Of a stretch of 64,000 bases of DNA, positions 1 through 10,258 are shown one piece after another. Numbering within the stretch: position 1 is the first letter of the stretch; every line of letters starts with the position of its first letter. The DNA is from Roseomonas haemaphysalidis (GTDB lineage: Bacteria; Pseudomonadota; Alphaproteobacteria; Acetobacterales; Acetobacteraceae). Both the position numbers and the translations under genes were made by a program. The notes beneath the pieces were generated by a model that had not been told where the DNA came from, did no database searches, and was given only the letters and a program-made list of their open reading frames with translations. Location of the stretch: the NCBI RefSeq assembly GCF_017355405.1, contig NZ_CP061177.1, forward strand, positions 2,912,501 to 2,976,500. Direction: 5' to 3'.

Positions 1-1689
1 CTGGTCCTCCATCCGCAGGAGCTTGGCACGCTCGCCTTCCAGCATCTTCTCCACCGGAACGCCGGTCCAGCGGCTGACCACGGCGGCGATGCTTTCTTCC
101 GTCACCGCCTCGTTGACCAAGCGGCCGCCCTCGCCATCGCCCCCGGCGATCTGGCGCTCCAGCTCGGGAATGCGTCCGTAGAGCAGCTCGCCCGCCTTGG
201 CGTAGTCACCCTTGCGCTGGGCGACCTCCACCTCGGTCCGCGCGCGGTCCAGTTCTTCCTTGGCCTTCTGCGCCTCGCTCAGCTTGCCCTTTTCCGCCTG
301 CCAGGCGGTGGTCAGGGCGTCGGACTTCTCCTCGAGCTCCGCCAGTTCCTTTTCCAGCTTTTCCAGGCGGTCGCGGCTCGCGGTGTCGGTTTCCTTCTTC
401 AGGGCTTCGCGCTCGATCTTGAGCATCAGCACCCGGCGGTCCACCTCGTCCAGCTCCTCCGGCTTGCTGTCCACCTGCATGCGCAGGCGACTAGCGGCCT
501 CGTCCATGAGATCGATGGCCTTGTCCGGCAGGAAACGGTCGGTGATGTAGCGGTTGGACAAGGTGGCGGCCGCCACCAGTGCGCTGTCCGCGATGCGGAC
601 GCCGTGGTGCAGCTCGTACTTCTCCTTGATGCCGCGCAGAATGGAGACGGTATCCTCCACGCTCGGCTCGCCCACGAAGACGGGCTGGAAGCGACGGGCC
701 AGGGCGGCGTCCTTTTCCACGTGCTTGCGGTACTCGTCCAGCGTGGTCGCGCCGATGCAATGCAGTTCGCCACGCGCCAGGGCAGGCTTGAGCAGGTTGG
801 AGGCATCCATCGCCCCATCCGCCTTGCCGGCACCGATCAAGGTGTGCATCTCGTCGATGAACAGGATCACCTCGCCGGCCGCGCCCTCGATCTCGGTGAG
901 CACGCCCTTAAGCCGCTCCTCGAACTCGCCGCGGTACTTGGCGCCGGCGACCATGGCGCCGAGGTCGAGCGCCAGCACGCGCTTGTCGCGCAGCGCCTCG
1001 GGCACGTCGCCATTGACGATGCGCAGCGCCAGCCCCTCGACGATGGCCGTCTTGCCCACGCCCGGCTCGCCGATCAGCACCGGGTTGTTCTTGGTGCGGC
1101 GGGCCAGCACCTGAATGGCGCGGCGGATCTCCTCGTCGCGGCCGATCACCGGGTCCAGCTTGCCCGTGCGCGCGGCATCCGTCAGGTCGCGCGCATACTT
1201 CTTCAGCGCGTCGAACTGCTGTTCGGCACTGGCGCTGTCGACCTTGCGGCCCTTGCGGACGGCCTCGACGGCGGCTTCCAGCTTCTGCGCGGTGGCCCCG
1301 GCGGCGACCAGCGCGCGGCCGGCCGGCGTGTCGCTGGCGGCCAGCGCCACCAGCAGGCGGTCCTGCGCCACGAAGCTGTCGCCGGCCTTGGTGGCCTGCT
1401 GCTGCGCGGTGTCCAGCACGCGCACGATCTCGGGCACGAACTGCGGCTGGCCGGCGCCGCCGCCCTGCACCTTGGGCTGGCGCCCGATCTCGGCGTCCAC
1501 GGCGGCCTTGACCGGCATGGGGTCGGCGCCGGCCGCGCGGATCAAACCGGCGGCGGCACCCTGCTCGTCGTCCAGCAGCGCCTTGAGCAGGTGCTCCGGC
1601 GTCACACGCTGGTGATATTCGCGGATGGCGATGGTCTGCGCGGCCTGCAGAAAGCCACGGGCGCGCTCGGTGAACTTCTCGATGTCCAT
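1..1689 (-). CDS. clpB: ATP-dependent disaggregase ClpB (3' part outside window)
   Basis: This is the first 563 codons of a Hsp100 disaggregase that normally has about 860 residues; the gene runs off the left edge. It rescues aggregated protein with DnaK/DnaJ in the cytosol. The N-terminal Clp repeat domain comes first. The first AAA+ domain has Walker A GEPGVGKT near residues 206-213 and Walker B ILFIDE near 274-279. A charged coiled-coil M-domain covers about 400-510. The visible part ends at the entry to the second AAA+ domain ([10 protein letters not shown]). The ATG at 1687-1689 follows a strong AGGAGGGG ribosome site. A possible heat-shock promoter lies upstream (1767-1796). The family call is certain; NBD2 is not visible. 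Confidence 0.97.
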   Translation of the reverse strand, partial: MDIEKFTERARGFLQAAQTIAIREYHQRVTPEHLLKALLDDEQGAAAGLIRAAGADPMPVKAAVDAEIGRQPKVQGGGAGQPQFVPEIVRVLDTAQQQATKAGDSFVAQDRLLVALAASDTPAGRALVAAGATAQKLEAAVEAVRKGRKVDSASAEQQFDALKKYARDLTDAARTGKLDPVIGRDEEIRRAIQVLARRTKNNPVLIGEPGVGKTAIVEGLALRIVNGDVPEALRDKRVLALDLGAMVAGAKYRGEFEERLKGVLTEIEGAAGEVILFIDEMHTLIGAGKADGAMDASNLLKPALARGELHCIGATTLDEYRKHVEKDAALARRFQPVFVGEPSVEDTVSILRGIKEKYELHHGVRIADSALVAAATLSNRYITDRFLPDKAIDLMDEAASRLRMQVDSKPEELDEVDRRVLMLKIEREALKKETDTASRDRLEKLEKELAELEEKSDALTTAWQAEKGKLSEAQKAKEELDRARTEVEVAQRKGDYAKAGELLYGRIPELERQIAGGDGEGGRLVNEAVTEESIAAVVSRWTGVPVEKMLEGERAKLLRMEDQ

Positions 1690-1766
1690 AAATGGCCCCT
1701 CCTGATTGAAGCGGACCGGTGCCGGGCGCCCCATGAAGGCGACACCCCGCACCGCAGCTATCGCCG

Positions 1767-1796
1767 ATGTGGTAAGCTGGCCCGGCCGGCTTCAAG
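1767..1796 (-). promoter_or_regulatory. possible sigma-32 (RpoH) promoter for clpB
   Basis: On the minus strand, CTTGAA (1791-1796) is followed after 18 nt by CCACAT (1767-1772), about 80 nt upstream of the clpB start. CTTGAA is the classic heat-shock -35 box, and CCACAT is one mismatch from CCCCAT. The 18-nt spacer fits the longer spacing reported for alphaproteobacterial heat-shock promoters, but the -10 box matches their CYTAT-like form poorly. The site was read by eye and not scored. Confidence 0.4.
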
Positions 1797-1835
1797 GCCC
1801 CGCCTGAGCAAAAATTCCCAGGAGACCCTTCGCCC

Positions 1836-2594
1836 ATGCGTGTCGAGACATTGTACCGCTACCCTGTGAAGGGCCTGACCGCCGAAGCACTGGAGGAGGT
1901 GTCCCTGCGGGCCGGCGAATGCATCCTGCACGACCGCCGCTTCGCCCTGGCCCAGGGGGATGCACCATTCGACGCTGCCGCCCCGGCCTTTCTGCCCAAG
2001 CGACACTTCGGCTGCCTGATGGTGAACGAGCGGCTGGCCCTGGTGTCGGCGGTGTTCGACGGGCACAGTGGCCAGCTGCTTTTGCGCGTGCCGGGTGCGG
2101 CCCCCATGGCCGCCGACACCAACACCGAAGCCGGCCGCCAGGCGATCGCCACGGCCCTGACCACCTATCTGGGCGAGGAAGCCCGGGGCACGCCCCGCTT
2201 CGTGTCCGCCCCCGGCCATGCCTTCGCGGATGACCGGCACAAGGGCGTGACGCTGATCAACCTCGCCTCCATCGCAGCGCTGGAACAGGCGGCGGGCGTG
2301 CGCCTGGACCCGCTGCGCTTCCGCGCCAACGTGTATTTCAGCGGCCTGCCAGCCTGGGCCGAGTTCGACTGGGTGGGGCAGCAGGTGCTGCTGGGCGGCG
2401 CCACGCTGCGGATCGAGAAGCGAACGGTGCGCTGCCCCGCCACCCAGGTGAACCCCGCCAATGGCCAGCGGGACATCAACGTGCCCAAGCTGCTGCGCGA
2501 ATATTTCGGCCATGCCGACCTGGGTGTCCACGCCGTGGTGGAGGAAGACGGCCGCGTGGCGCTGGGCGACGCGCTGGAACCCCTGCCGGCCTGA
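1836..2594 (+). CDS. MOSC domain-containing protein
   Basis: The protein has 252 residues. An N-terminal MOSC_N beta-barrel (LYRYPVKGL near residue 6) is followed by a MOSC domain whose conserved cysteine lies in RTVRCPATQ near residue 200. MOSC proteins are related to the C-terminus of molybdenum cofactor sulfurase and to YcbX/YiiM-type enzymes. They are thought to carry sulfur or help reduce N-hydroxylated compounds with the molybdenum cofactor. The ATG is preceded by CCCAGGAGACC. The gene diverges from clpB and converges on the DUF4167 gene, with a strong terminator between them. The substrate cannot be told from the sequence. Confidence 0.88.
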   Translation: MRVETLYRYPVKGLTAEALEEVSLRAGECILHDRRFALAQGDAPFDAAAPAFLPKRHFGCLMVNERLALVSAVFDGHSGQLLLRVPGAAPMAADTNTEAGRQAIATALTTYLGEEARGTPRFVSAPGHAFADDRHKGVTLINLASIAALEQAAGVRLDPLRFRANVYFSGLPAWAEFDWVGQQVLLGGATLRIEKRTVRCPATQVNPANGQRDINVPKLLREYFGHADLGVHAVVEEDGRVALGDALEPLPA

Positions 2595-2600
2595 AACGCG

Positions 2601-2632
2601 AAAAGGCCGGACCGTCGCCGGTCCGGCCTTTT
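2601..2632. terminator. bidirectional intrinsic terminator
   Basis: A perfect 13-bp inverted repeat (AAAAGGCCGGACC, 2601-2613; GGTCCGGCCTTTT, 2620-2632) encloses a 6-nt loop. The A-tract and T-tract form the stem ends, so it can work in both directions. It lies between the stops of the convergent MOSC gene and DUF4167 gene. Confidence 0.85.
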
Positions 2633-2650
2633 CGATCATGCCACCACCGC

Positions 2651-3145
2651 TTACTGGGCGGCGGCCTGGGGCTGCTCGTCGTCGGCGTCGGTCTGCACGT
2701 CGGGCTGCGGCAGCGGGCCATTGGCCTGCGGTGCCTGAGGCTGCTGGTCGCCGTCCTGGCCGTCCATCTGGTCGCCGTCCGTCGCCTGGTCGTAATTGCC
2801 CTGCGGGCGGCGCTGCTGCGGCGCCGGCTGGTTCTGCTGCGCGGCCTGGGCCATCGCGTTCAGGATGCGGAAGTAGTGCTCGGCATGCTGGAAATAGCTT
2901 TCCGCCATCACCCGGTCGCCGGAGCCAGTCGCGTCGCGCCCCAGTTGCAGATACTTCTCGAACAGCTGCTGGGCCGTGCCACGCAGCCGCATGTCCGGCC
3001 CGCTCGAATCAAAGACGTGGTTGCGGTTCATCGGCTGGTGGCCGCCGCCACCACCCCCGCCCCCGGCCTGGCGGAACTGGCCGCCGCCGCCCCCGCCGCC
3101 ACCTTGACGATGGCCGCCACGGCCGCGCATGCGCTTCATGTTCAT
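2651..3145 (-). CDS. DUF4167 domain-containing protein
   Basis: This 164-residue protein has a DUF4167 core (about residues 38-100). The core carries NRNHVFDSSGPDMRLRGTAQ and a helical stretch with EKYLQLGRDA, followed by SYFQHAEHYFRI. The first 35 residues are basic and glycine-rich (RGRGG, then runs of eight glycines), resembling an RGG tail. The last 60 residues are a disordered Q/P/D-rich tail. The family is restricted mainly to alphaproteobacteria and usually sits near prmC and clpB, as here. The basic Gly-rich head suggests nucleic-acid binding, but no function is established that I can cite. A start two codons downstream (MKRMRGR) is equally possible. Confidence 0.88.
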   Translation of the reverse strand: MNMKRMRGRGGHRQGGGGGGGGQFRQAGGGGGGGGHQPMNRNHVFDSSGPDMRLRGTAQQLFEKYLQLGRDATGSGDRVMAESYFQHAEHYFRILNAMAQAAQQNQPAPQQRRPQGNYDQATDGDQMDGQDGDQQPQAPQANGPLPQPDVQTDADDEQPQAAAQ

Positions 3146-3366
3146 GGGTATTGCGTTCGCCGTCTCATGCTCGCGTTGGCCGACAAGGGGGCATCATGCC
3201 CCGGCTGGCCGGCATCGTCGCGGATGGTTGGTTAAGTCGCTGCGGTGCCGGGCGCCCGGGCCAACCGGCCCTGCTGACATCCCCGGCGGCTTTCAGGCCT
3301 GCTCCTGCATGACCCGCCGCTGCTGTGCACCCTAGCCGCCGGTTTCGCTGCCGCCAAACGATTTTT

Positions 3367-4224
3367 TCAGCCCTGCTGCAGGACCAGGGCGCGCTCCACC
3401 CCGCCAAGATCGGCATGGGTCCCGAGCACGACCAGGCCAGCGGCCCGCGCCAGTCCCGCCACCGCGGGTCCCTGCCCCTGCCCCAGCTCCAGCACCGCCC
3501 TGCCCCGGGGCAGCAGCAGGCGCGGCAGGTCGGCCACGATCAGGCGATAGGCATCCAGCCCGTCCGGGCCGCCATCCAGGGCCCGGGCCGGCTCATGCAC
3601 CGCCACCTCGGGCATCAGCCCAGGGATGGCGGCGGTCTCGATATAAGGCGGGTTGGACAGCACCAGATCAAAGCCACCGGCCAGGGCAGCGGCCCAGGAC
3701 CCGGCCAGAAAACTGCAACGGTCCCGCAGGCCGGTGGCAGCCGCGTTGCGCGCCGCCAGCGCCGCCGCGCCCGGCGACAGGTCCACCCCCACCCCGAAGG
3801 CGCCGGGGTGCTCGGACAGCACCGCCAGCAGCAGGCAGCCCGTGCCGGTGCCGAGGTCCAGCACCCGCACCGGCGCAGGCCCCTGAAGGGCAGCCTCCAC
3901 CACCGCTTCCGAATCCGCGCGGGGGATCAGGGTATCGGGCGAGACTTCCAGTTCCAGCGTCCAGAACCCCTGGCGGCCCAGGATGAAGCCCATCGGCTCA
4001 TGCGCCAGCCGGCGCCGGAGCATGGCACCGAAGCGGGTGGCGGCCCCGGGCGGCACCGGGGCGCGGGGGTCGCGCAGCAGTGCCGCAAGGTCTACCCCCA
4101 TCGCCTCGCCCAGCAGCAACCGCGCTTCCAGGCGGGGGCTGTCGATCGCCGCCGCCCGCAGCAGCTGCCCGGCGCGGCACAGGATGCCGCCGACGCTGCC
4201 TTCCGGGTCGGCGCAGGCCGTCAA
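3367..4224 (-). CDS. prmC: peptide chain release factor N5-glutamine methyltransferase PrmC (HemK)
   Basis: This SAM-dependent enzyme methylates the glutamine of the GGQ motif in release factors. It has 285 residues. The N-terminal helical domain (about 1-80) is followed by a Rossmann methyltransferase with the SAM loop DLGTGTG at 123-129 and the catalytic NPPY at about 191-194. The gene lies directly after prfA, which encodes its substrate. Its start is a TTG that overlaps the prfA stop as TTGA, so translation is probably coupled. No better start is visible, since the family N-terminus begins just after it. Confidence 0.95.
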   Translation of the reverse strand: MTACADPEGSVGGILCRAGQLLRAAAIDSPRLEARLLLGEAMGVDLAALLRDPRAPVPPGAATRFGAMLRRRLAHEPMGFILGRQGFWTLELEVSPDTLIPRADSEAVVEAALQGPAPVRVLDLGTGTGCLLLAVLSEHPGAFGVGVDLSPGAAALAARNAAATGLRDRCSFLAGSWAAALAGGFDLVLSNPPYIETAAIPGLMPEVAVHEPARALDGGPDGLDAYRLIVADLPRLLLPRGRAVLELGQGQGPAVAGLARAAGLVVLGTHADLGGVERALVLQQG

Positions 4225-5291
4225 AGGTCGGCGGCGGCCAGGCGGCTGGCCTGGTCCTCGGCGGTCAAGGCATCGATGATGTCGTCCAGGTCGCCCTGCA
4301 TGACCTTGTCGATCTTGTGCAGCGTCAGGCCGATGCGGTGGTCCGTCACCCGCCCCTGGGGAAAGTTGTAGGTGCGGATGCGCTCCGACCGGTCGCCGGT
4401 GCCGACCTGCGAGCGGCGGTCGCCGGCGCGGGCATTGTCGGCGGCCATGCGCTGCGCGTCGTAGATGCGGCTCCGCAGCACCTTCATGGCCTTGGCGCGG
4501 TTCTTGTGCTGGCTGCGCTCCTCCTGCATCGCCACCACGGTGCCGGTGGGAATGTGGGTGATGCGCACGGCGCTGTCGGTCTTGTTGACGTGCTGGCCGC
4601 CGGCGCCGCTGGCGCGGTAGGTGTCGATCCGCAGGTCGCTCTCGTTGATCTGCACGTCCACCTCCTCGGCCTCCGGCAGCACCGCCACCGTGACGGTCGA
4701 GGTATGGATGCGGCCCTGCGTCTCGGTGGCCGGCACGCGCTGCACCCGGTGCACGCCGCTCTCGTACTTCAGCTTGGCGAAGACGCCCCTGCCCTGCACC
4801 TCGGCGGTCGCGCCCTTGATGCCGCCAACCTCGCTGTCGTCGTAGTCCATCACCTCGAAACGCCAGCCCTGGGCGGCGGCATAACGCTGGTAGGCACCAA
4901 ACAGCTCAGCCGCGAAGAGCCCGGCCTCGTCACCACCGGCGGCGGGGCGGATCTCCAGGATGGCGTTGCCCTCGTCGGCCGCGTCCTTGGGCAGCAGCAT
5001 CAGCTGCAGGGCGCGTTCCAGCACCGGCACGGCGTCGCGCTGGGCGTAGAACTCCCCCTCCGCCAGCTCGCGCATCTCAGGGTCGGCCATCATCGCCTCG
5101 GCCTCGTCGCGCGCCTGGCGGGCGGCGCGCAGCGCGGCCACCTGCTCCACCACGGGGTCTAGCTCCGACAGCTCGCGCGCCAGGGCGCCGATCTGCCCAC
5201 CCTCGGCCCGCTCCAGCAGCGCGCGGAGCTCATCCGCCCGGTACAGCAGGCGGTCGAGCTTTTCGTCCAGTCCGGAAGAAGTGCCGCTCAT
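4221..5291 (-). CDS. prfA: peptide chain release factor 1
   Basis: RF1 reads UAA and UAG and triggers peptide release. The protein has 356 residues, normal for the family. The stop-codon-reading tripeptide PAT is at 187-189 (SPF would mark RF2), and the universally conserved GGQ is at 231-233. The ATG overlaps the hisS stop as ATGA, and the TGA overlaps the TTG start of prmC. The gene is the third in the tightly overlapped ispG-hisS-prfA-prmC run. Confidence 0.97.
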   Translation of the reverse strand: MSGTSSGLDEKLDRLLYRADELRALLERAEGGQIGALARELSELDPVVEQVAALRAARQARDEAEAMMADPEMRELAEGEFYAQRDAVPVLERALQLMLLPKDAADEGNAILEIRPAAGGDEAGLFAAELFGAYQRYAAAQGWRFEVMDYDDSEVGGIKGATAEVQGRGVFAKLKYESGVHRVQRVPATETQGRIHTSTVTVAVLPEAEEVDVQINESDLRIDTYRASGAGGQHVNKTDSAVRITHIPTGTVVAMQEERSQHKNRAKAMKVLRSRIYDAQRMAADNARAGDRRSQVGTGDRSERIRTYNFPQGRVTDHRIGLTLHKIDKVMQGDLDDIIDALTAEDQASRLAAADL

Positions 5292-6643
5292 GCCGTCTCG
5301 TCGTCACCCTCGAAGCCGGCCTCGATGTTCTCGATCATCTGCTCCAGCATCGCGTCCTCGACGCCCGCGGCGGCCAGGGCCGGCAACAGCGCCGCGCTGT
5401 CCACCCGGTCCTGGGAGCCGTCCGTCAGGTTGCGGACGATGTACATGCCCTCCGCCACCTCGGCCTCGCCGATGATGATGGCGGCCTGGGCGTTGATCCT
5501 GTTGGCCCGCTCCATGCGCCGCTTCAGGTTGCCCTTGTAGGCGATCTCGCAGGGGATGCCGGCCTGGCGCAGCATCTGGGTCATGGCCAGGGCCGCCGGC
5601 TCCTCCGCCAGCCCGACCGGGATGACGGCCACGGGGCGCGTCGCCTCCGGGCTTTCCGGCAGCAGCTCGGCCAATCGCTCGACGCCGGCGGCCCAGCCGA
5701 CGGCGGGGGTCGGCGGGCCGCCCATCTCCTGCACCAGCCCCTCGTAGCGGCCGCCGCCCATCACGGTGCCCTGGGCGCCCAGACGGTCGGTGACGAACTC
5801 AAAGGCGGTGTGGCTGTAGTAGTCCAGGCCGCGCACGATGCGCGGGTTGCGGCGGTAGGGCACGCCGAACTGCTCCAGGTATCCCAGCACCTTGTCGAAG
5901 AATTCCTTCGCATGCGGCGTCAGGTACGCATCGATGGTCGGCGCCGCCGCCACCAGCCGCCGGTCGCCCTCATCCTTGCTGTCGAGGATGCGCATGGGGT
6001 TCTTTTCCAGCCGCGCCTGGCTGTCGGCGGACAGGCTGGCGGCGTGCTGGCGGAAATAGGCGACCAGCGCGGCGCGGTAGGCATCGCGCGACATGCTGTC
6101 GCCGAGCGTGTTGATCTCCAGCACCACGCCGTCGTCGATGCCGAGCTGCTGGATGATCTGCCAGCCCATGGCGATCACCTCGGCGTCCGCCAGCGGCTCG
6201 GCGGTGCCCAGGATTTCGGCGCCGATCTGGTGGAACTGGCGGAAACGCCCCTTCTGCGGCCGCTCGTAGCGGAACATCGGGCCGGCATAGAATACCTTGC
6301 GCGGCAGGTTGCCCTGGGTCAGGCCGTTGCTCACCAGCGCGCGGCAAACGCCCGCCGTGCCCTCGGGCCGCAGGGTCAGGCTGTCGCCGCCGCGGTCCTC
6401 GAAGGTGTACATCTCCTTGGACACGACGTCCGAGGTCTCGCCGAGCGAGCGGGCGAAGACGCTGGTCGCCTCGAAGATCGGCGTCGCCCACTCCTCCATG
6501 CCGTAGAGGTTCGAAACGTGGCGGGCGACCTCGATCACCCCGTGCTGGCGGCGGAAGGTTTCGCCGATCAGGTCGCGCGTGCCGCGCACGGGCTGCACAT
6601 CCTGGCGCCCGCGCGCCGGCTTGGTCTCGCTCAACTCGTTCAC
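5288..6643 (-). CDS. hisS: histidyl-tRNA synthetase
   Basis: This class II aminoacyl-tRNA synthetase charges tRNA-His. It has 451 residues. Motif 2 with its TLRPEGT lead-in lies at 90-96 and [16 protein letters not shown] at 124-139. The histidine-specific RGLDYYSHT is at 271-279, and a C-terminal anticodon-binding domain follows. The reading frame is open far upstream, but the GTG at 6641-6643 is chosen because it overlaps the ispG stop as GTGA and the family N-terminus starts soon after it. The gene is co-transcribed with ispG, prfA and prmC. Confidence 0.95.
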   Translation of the reverse strand: MNELSETKPARGRQDVQPVRGTRDLIGETFRRQHGVIEVARHVSNLYGMEEWATPIFEATSVFARSLGETSDVVSKEMYTFEDRGGDSLTLRPEGTAGVCRALVSNGLTQGNLPRKVFYAGPMFRYERPQKGRFRQFHQIGAEILGTAEPLADAEVIAMGWQIIQQLGIDDGVVLEINTLGDSMSRDAYRAALVAYFRQHAASLSADSQARLEKNPMRILDSKDEGDRRLVAAAPTIDAYLTPHAKEFFDKVLGYLEQFGVPYRRNPRIVRGLDYYSHTAFEFVTDRLGAQGTVMGGGRYEGLVQEMGGPPTPAVGWAAGVERLAELLPESPEATRPVAVIPVGLAEEPAALAMTQMLRQAGIPCEIAYKGNLKRRMERANRINAQAAIIIGEAEVAEGMYIVRNLTDGSQDRVDSAALLPALAAAGVEDAMLEQMIENIEAGFEGDDETA

Positions 6644-7764
6644 TCCGCCGCCTGCTTGGCGATCACCGCGGCCGCCGCGATCTCGGCGGCCTTCTTCTCG
6701 ACCAGTTCCACGATGTGGTCGACCATCGTGGCGCCCTCGACCGTGTGGTCGGTGCGCCCGGCGTGATAAACCATGTGGCGCCCGGCGCCACCGCCGGTGA
6801 CGCCGATATCGGTCATCAGCGCCTCGCCCGGGCCATTCACCACGCAGCCGATGATGCTCAGGCTCATCGGCGTGCGGATATGCGCCAGCCGCTCCTCCAG
6901 CACCGAGACGGTCTCGATCACGTTGAAGCCCTGGCGGGCGCAGGAGGGGCAGGAGATGATCTTCACCCCCCGGTGCCGGATGCCGAGCGACTTCAGGATG
7001 TCCCAGCCGACCAGCACCTCCTCCTCCGGCTCGGCGGAGAGCGAGACCCGGATGGTGTCGCCCACGCCGGCCCAGAGCAGGCTGCCCATGCCGATGGAGG
7101 ACTTCACGGTGCCGGCGCGCTTGGTGCCGGCTTCCGTGATGCCGACATGCAGCGGGTGGTCGCAGGCCTCGGCCAGCTGGTTGTAGGCGGCCACGGCCAG
7201 GAACACGTCGCTGGCCTTGACGCTGATCTTGAACTCGTCGAACCCGTTCTGCAGCAGGTGGTCGGCGTGCCACAGGGCGCTTTCCACCAGCGCGTCGGGG
7301 TTGGGCTCGCCGTACTTCTCCAGCAGGTGGCGCTCCAGGCTGCCGGCATTGACGCCGATGCGGATGGAGCAGCCGTAGTCCCGCGCCGCCTTGATCACTT
7401 CCTTCACCCGCTCGGGCGAGCCGATGTTGCCCGGGTTGATGCGCAGGCAGGCGGCGCCGGCCTGGGCGGCCTCGATGGCACGCTTATAATGGAAGTGGAT
7501 GTCGGCCACGATCGGCACGTTGACCTCGTGCACGATCTCCTTCAGCGCGGCGGTCGAGGCCTCGTCCGGGCAGGACACGCGCACGATATCCACGCCCGCG
7601 ATCTCGGCGCGGCGGATCTGGGCGATGGTGGCCGCCGCATCCTCGGTCGGCGTGTTGGTCATGGTCTGGACGCTGACGGGCGCGTCGCCTCCCACCAGCA
7701 CGTTGCCAACCCGGATCTGGCGGGACTTGCGACGGACGATCTGCTGATACGGACGATAGGACAA
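6640..7764 (-). CDS. ispG: 4-hydroxy-3-methylbut-2-enyl diphosphate synthase IspG (GcpE)
   Basis: IspG is the [4Fe-4S] enzyme that converts MEcPP to HMBPP in the non-mevalonate isoprenoid pathway. The protein has 374 residues. A TIM-barrel is followed by the cluster-binding domain with CPSC (Cys272, Cys275) and GCVVNGPGE (Cys307 and the conserved Glu314). The start is TTG with a good GGGAGG ribosome site five bases upstream; no ATG or GTG fits the family N-terminus (VQTMTNTPT near residue 32). It heads the ispG-hisS-prfA-prmC operon. Confidence 0.96.
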   Translation of the reverse strand: MSYRPYQQIVRRKSRQIRVGNVLVGGDAPVSVQTMTNTPTEDAAATIAQIRRAEIAGVDIVRVSCPDEASTAALKEIVHEVNVPIVADIHFHYKRAIEAAQAGAACLRINPGNIGSPERVKEVIKAARDYGCSIRIGVNAGSLERHLLEKYGEPNPDALVESALWHADHLLQNGFDEFKISVKASDVFLAVAAYNQLAEACDHPLHVGITEAGTKRAGTVKSSIGMGSLLWAGVGDTIRVSLSAEPEEEVLVGWDILKSLGIRHRGVKIISCPSCARQGFNVIETVSVLEERLAHIRTPMSLSIIGCVVNGPGEALMTDIGVTGGGAGRHMVYHAGRTDHTVEGATMVDHIVELVEKKAAEIAAAAVIAKQAAE

Positions 7765-7871
7765 GGCGGCCTCCCGCTACGGTCTGCGCGGGATATGGCA
7801 GCACCGCCGCCGCTCGCCAAGCCACGGGCGCGGAAGGGCAGCCCTGCGGCCGCCCTCCCCGCCCGTCCGGG

Positions 7872-8915
7872 TCAGGCCCCGGCGCGGCGCGCGGCCAGGG
7901 CGGCCGAGGCCTGGGACAGCAGTTCACCGATGATCTCGGCCGCCGGCTGCTCCCGCGTCACCATGCCGACGCTTTGGCCCGCCATCAGCGAGCCGTTCTC
8001 CACGTCGCCATCCACCACGGCGCGGCGCAGGGCGCCGGCCCAGAAGTGCTCGATCTCCAGCTGGCCGGCGTCCTTGGCCACCTCGCCCGCCTTGTAGCGG
8101 GCCACCACGGCAGCCTGGTGCTCCAGAAAGCGCTTGGTGCCGCCGTTCTGCAGCGCGCGGACCGGGATCACCGGGAAGGCCTCGTCCAGCTGCACCGTCG
8201 GCATGGCGTCGCGCGCCGCGCCGCGGATAAAGGCACGCTTGAAGTTCTCATGGGCGATGCTTTCGCTCGCGCACACGAAGCGGGTGCCGATCTGCACGCC
8301 CGCCGCGCCCATCTCCAGGTAGGACAGGATCGCCTCGCCCCGCCCGATGCCACCGGCCACGTAGACTGGTACGTCGCGGATATGCGGCAGGATCTCCTGC
8401 GCCAGCACGGTCAAGGACACCGGGCCGATATGCCCGCCGGCCTCCGAGCCCTCGATCACCAGCGCATCGGCGCCGGAGCGGACCAGCTTCTTGGCCAGCG
8501 CCAGCGCGGGGGCGAAGCAGATCACCTTGGCACCGCCGTCCTTGGCCGCCTTGATGGCGGGGCCGGGCGGAATGCCGCCCGCGAAGACGATGTGGCCCAC
8601 CTGCGCGTCCAGGCAGACCTGCACCAGCTCCATCAGGTTGGGATGCATGGTGATCAGGTTGACGCCGAAGGGCTTGTCCGTCAGCGCCTGGGTGCCGGCG
8701 ATCTCCTCGCGCAGCCGGTCCGGCATCATGGCGCCGCAGGCGATCACGCCGAAGGCCCCCGCATTGGACAGCGCCGCCACCAGGTTGCGCTCGCTCACCC
8801 AGCTCATGGCGCCGCCCAGGATAGCGTAGGGGCTGCCCAAAAAGGCGGCGCCGCGCGCCATCAGCGAGTCCAGCGACGGGTCGAGGGCCACGGGTGCCAG
8901 CGCGTCCATGCTCAT
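7872..8915 (-). CDS. nitronate monooxygenase (2-nitropropane dioxygenase family)
   Basis: This FMN-dependent TIM-barrel enzyme has 347 residues. GSEAGGHIG and the phosphate-binding AGGIGRG/GAAGVQIGTRF elements are typical of the nitronate monooxygenase / FabK-type superfamily. Such enzymes oxidise alkyl nitronates such as propionate 3-nitronate, but the family is broad and close relatives act as enoyl-ACP reductases. The start overlaps the lysC stop by one base (TGATG), so the gene is translated with lysC. No metabolic link to lysine synthesis is evident. Confidence 0.85.
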   Translation of the reverse strand: MSMDALAPVALDPSLDSLMARGAAFLGSPYAILGGAMSWVSERNLVAALSNAGAFGVIACGAMMPDRLREEIAGTQALTDKPFGVNLITMHPNLMELVQVCLDAQVGHIVFAGGIPPGPAIKAAKDGGAKVICFAPALALAKKLVRSGADALVIEGSEAGGHIGPVSLTVLAQEILPHIRDVPVYVAGGIGRGEAILSYLEMGAAGVQIGTRFVCASESIAHENFKRAFIRGAARDAMPTVQLDEAFPVIPVRALQNGGTKRFLEHQAAVVARYKAGEVAKDAGQLEIEHFWAGALRRAVVDGDVENGSLMAGQSVGMVTREQPAAEIIGELLSQASAALAARRAGA

Positions 8916-10135
8916 CAGCCTTCCGCGTCCAGCCCGTAGGCGGTGTGCAGGGCGCGCACCGCCAGCTCGGTGTATTCCAGGCCCACCAGCACGCTGGTCT
9001 TGATCTCGGAGGTCGAGATCACCTGGATGTTGATGCCCTTCTCGCTCAGGGTCTTGAACATCGTGGCGGCCACGCCCGCGTGCGAGCGCATGCCGATGCC
9101 GACGATGGAGATCTTGGCCACGTCCGGGTCCGTGATCATGCTGCCGTACTGGATCACCGGCCGCGCCTTCTCCAACACGTCCCGCGCCCGCGGCAGGTCG
9201 GTCTTGCCGACCGTGAAGGTCATGTCCGTGGTGCCATCGGCACCGAGGTTCTGCACGATCATGTCGACGTTCACATTGGCCGCCGACAGCGGCACGAAGA
9301 CCTCGGCCGCGATGCCCGGCTTGTCCGGCACCGCGCGCAGCGTCACCTTGGCCTCGTCGCGCGAATAGGCGACGCCCGTCACCAGCGGCTGTTCCACGAT
9401 CTCATCCTCGTCCACGACCAAAGAACCCGGCTTGTCCTCGAAGGAGGACAGCACCTGCACCCGCACCCGCTGCTTCATGGCCAGTTCGACCGAGCGGGTC
9501 TGCAACACCTTGGCGCCGACCGAGGCCAGCTCCAGCATTTCCTCGTAGGCCACCGCCGGCAGCTTGCGCGCGCGGGGCACGATGCGCGGGTCGGTGGTGT
9601 AGATGCCGTCCACGTCCGTGTAGATGTCGCAGCGGTCGGCCTTCACCGCCGCCGCGATGGCGACCGCCGAAAGGTCCGAGCCGCCGCGGCCCAGCGTGGT
9701 GATGCGGTTGTCGGGGCCGAGCCCCTGGAACCCCGCCACCACCGGCACCTGCCCCGCCCGCATGCGCTCGATCAGCGCCGCGCCCTCGATCTCCTCGACG
9801 CGAGCCTTGCCATGCGCGTCGTCGGTGCGGATCGGGATCTGCCAGCCCTGCCAGGAGCGTGCGTCCACGCCGATGGTCTGCAGCGCGATGGCCAGCAGGC
9901 CGATGGTCACCTGCTCGCCGGTGGCCACCACCACGTCGTATTCGCGGGCATCGTGCAGCGGCGACAACTCGGTGCACCACTTCACCAGCTGGTTGGTGGT
10001 GCCGGACATGGCGGACACCACCACGGCGACCTCGTGGCCCGCATCGACCTCGCGCTTCACCCGGTTGGCGACGTTGCGGATACGGTCCAGGTCGGCGACG
10101 GAGGTGCCGCCGAACTTCATCACGATACGGGCCAT
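8915..10135 (-). CDS. lysC: aspartate kinase
   Basis: Aspartate kinase phosphorylates aspartate, the first step toward lysine, threonine, methionine and diaminopimelate. The protein has 406 residues. The N-terminal KFGGTSV motif is at residues 7-13, the kinase domain has VVVSAMSGTTN and LGRGGSD, and two ACT domains (about 265-400) mediate feedback control. The frame stays open upstream, but the ATG at 10133-10135 gives the family-standard N-terminus. The gene diverges from ubiG, an arrangement common in alphaproteobacteria. Confidence 0.96.
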   Translation of the reverse strand: MARIVMKFGGTSVADLDRIRNVANRVKREVDAGHEVAVVVSAMSGTTNQLVKWCTELSPLHDAREYDVVVATGEQVTIGLLAIALQTIGVDARSWQGWQIPIRTDDAHGKARVEEIEGAALIERMRAGQVPVVAGFQGLGPDNRITTLGRGGSDLSAVAIAAAVKADRCDIYTDVDGIYTTDPRIVPRARKLPAVAYEEMLELASVGAKVLQTRSVELAMKQRVRVQVLSSFEDKPGSLVVDEDEIVEQPLVTGVAYSRDEAKVTLRAVPDKPGIAAEVFVPLSAANVNVDMIVQNLGADGTTDMTFTVGKTDLPRARDVLEKARPVIQYGSMITDPDVAKISIVGIGMRSHAGVAATMFKTLSEKGINIQVISTSEIKTSVLVGLEYTELAVRALHTAYGLDAEG

Positions 10136-10258
10136 GCGGATCCGGAAGCTTGGTCGAAGAAGGGAAAGCCGAACCGCCACGGGTTGCGGCCGGCGCAAGG
10201 AGGCGACAGATAACGGCCACCGCGCCGCGCCGCAACCAGGCCCGTACTTGAACCAGGA

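Noticed and set aside
604..1869. A 421-codon plus-strand frame over clpB and its promoter
   Set aside because: Clear antisense shadow of clpB; no domain.
3129..3335. A 68-codon plus-strand ORF between DUF4167 and prmC
   Set aside because: No ribosome site, Cys/Arg/Pro-rich, likely random.
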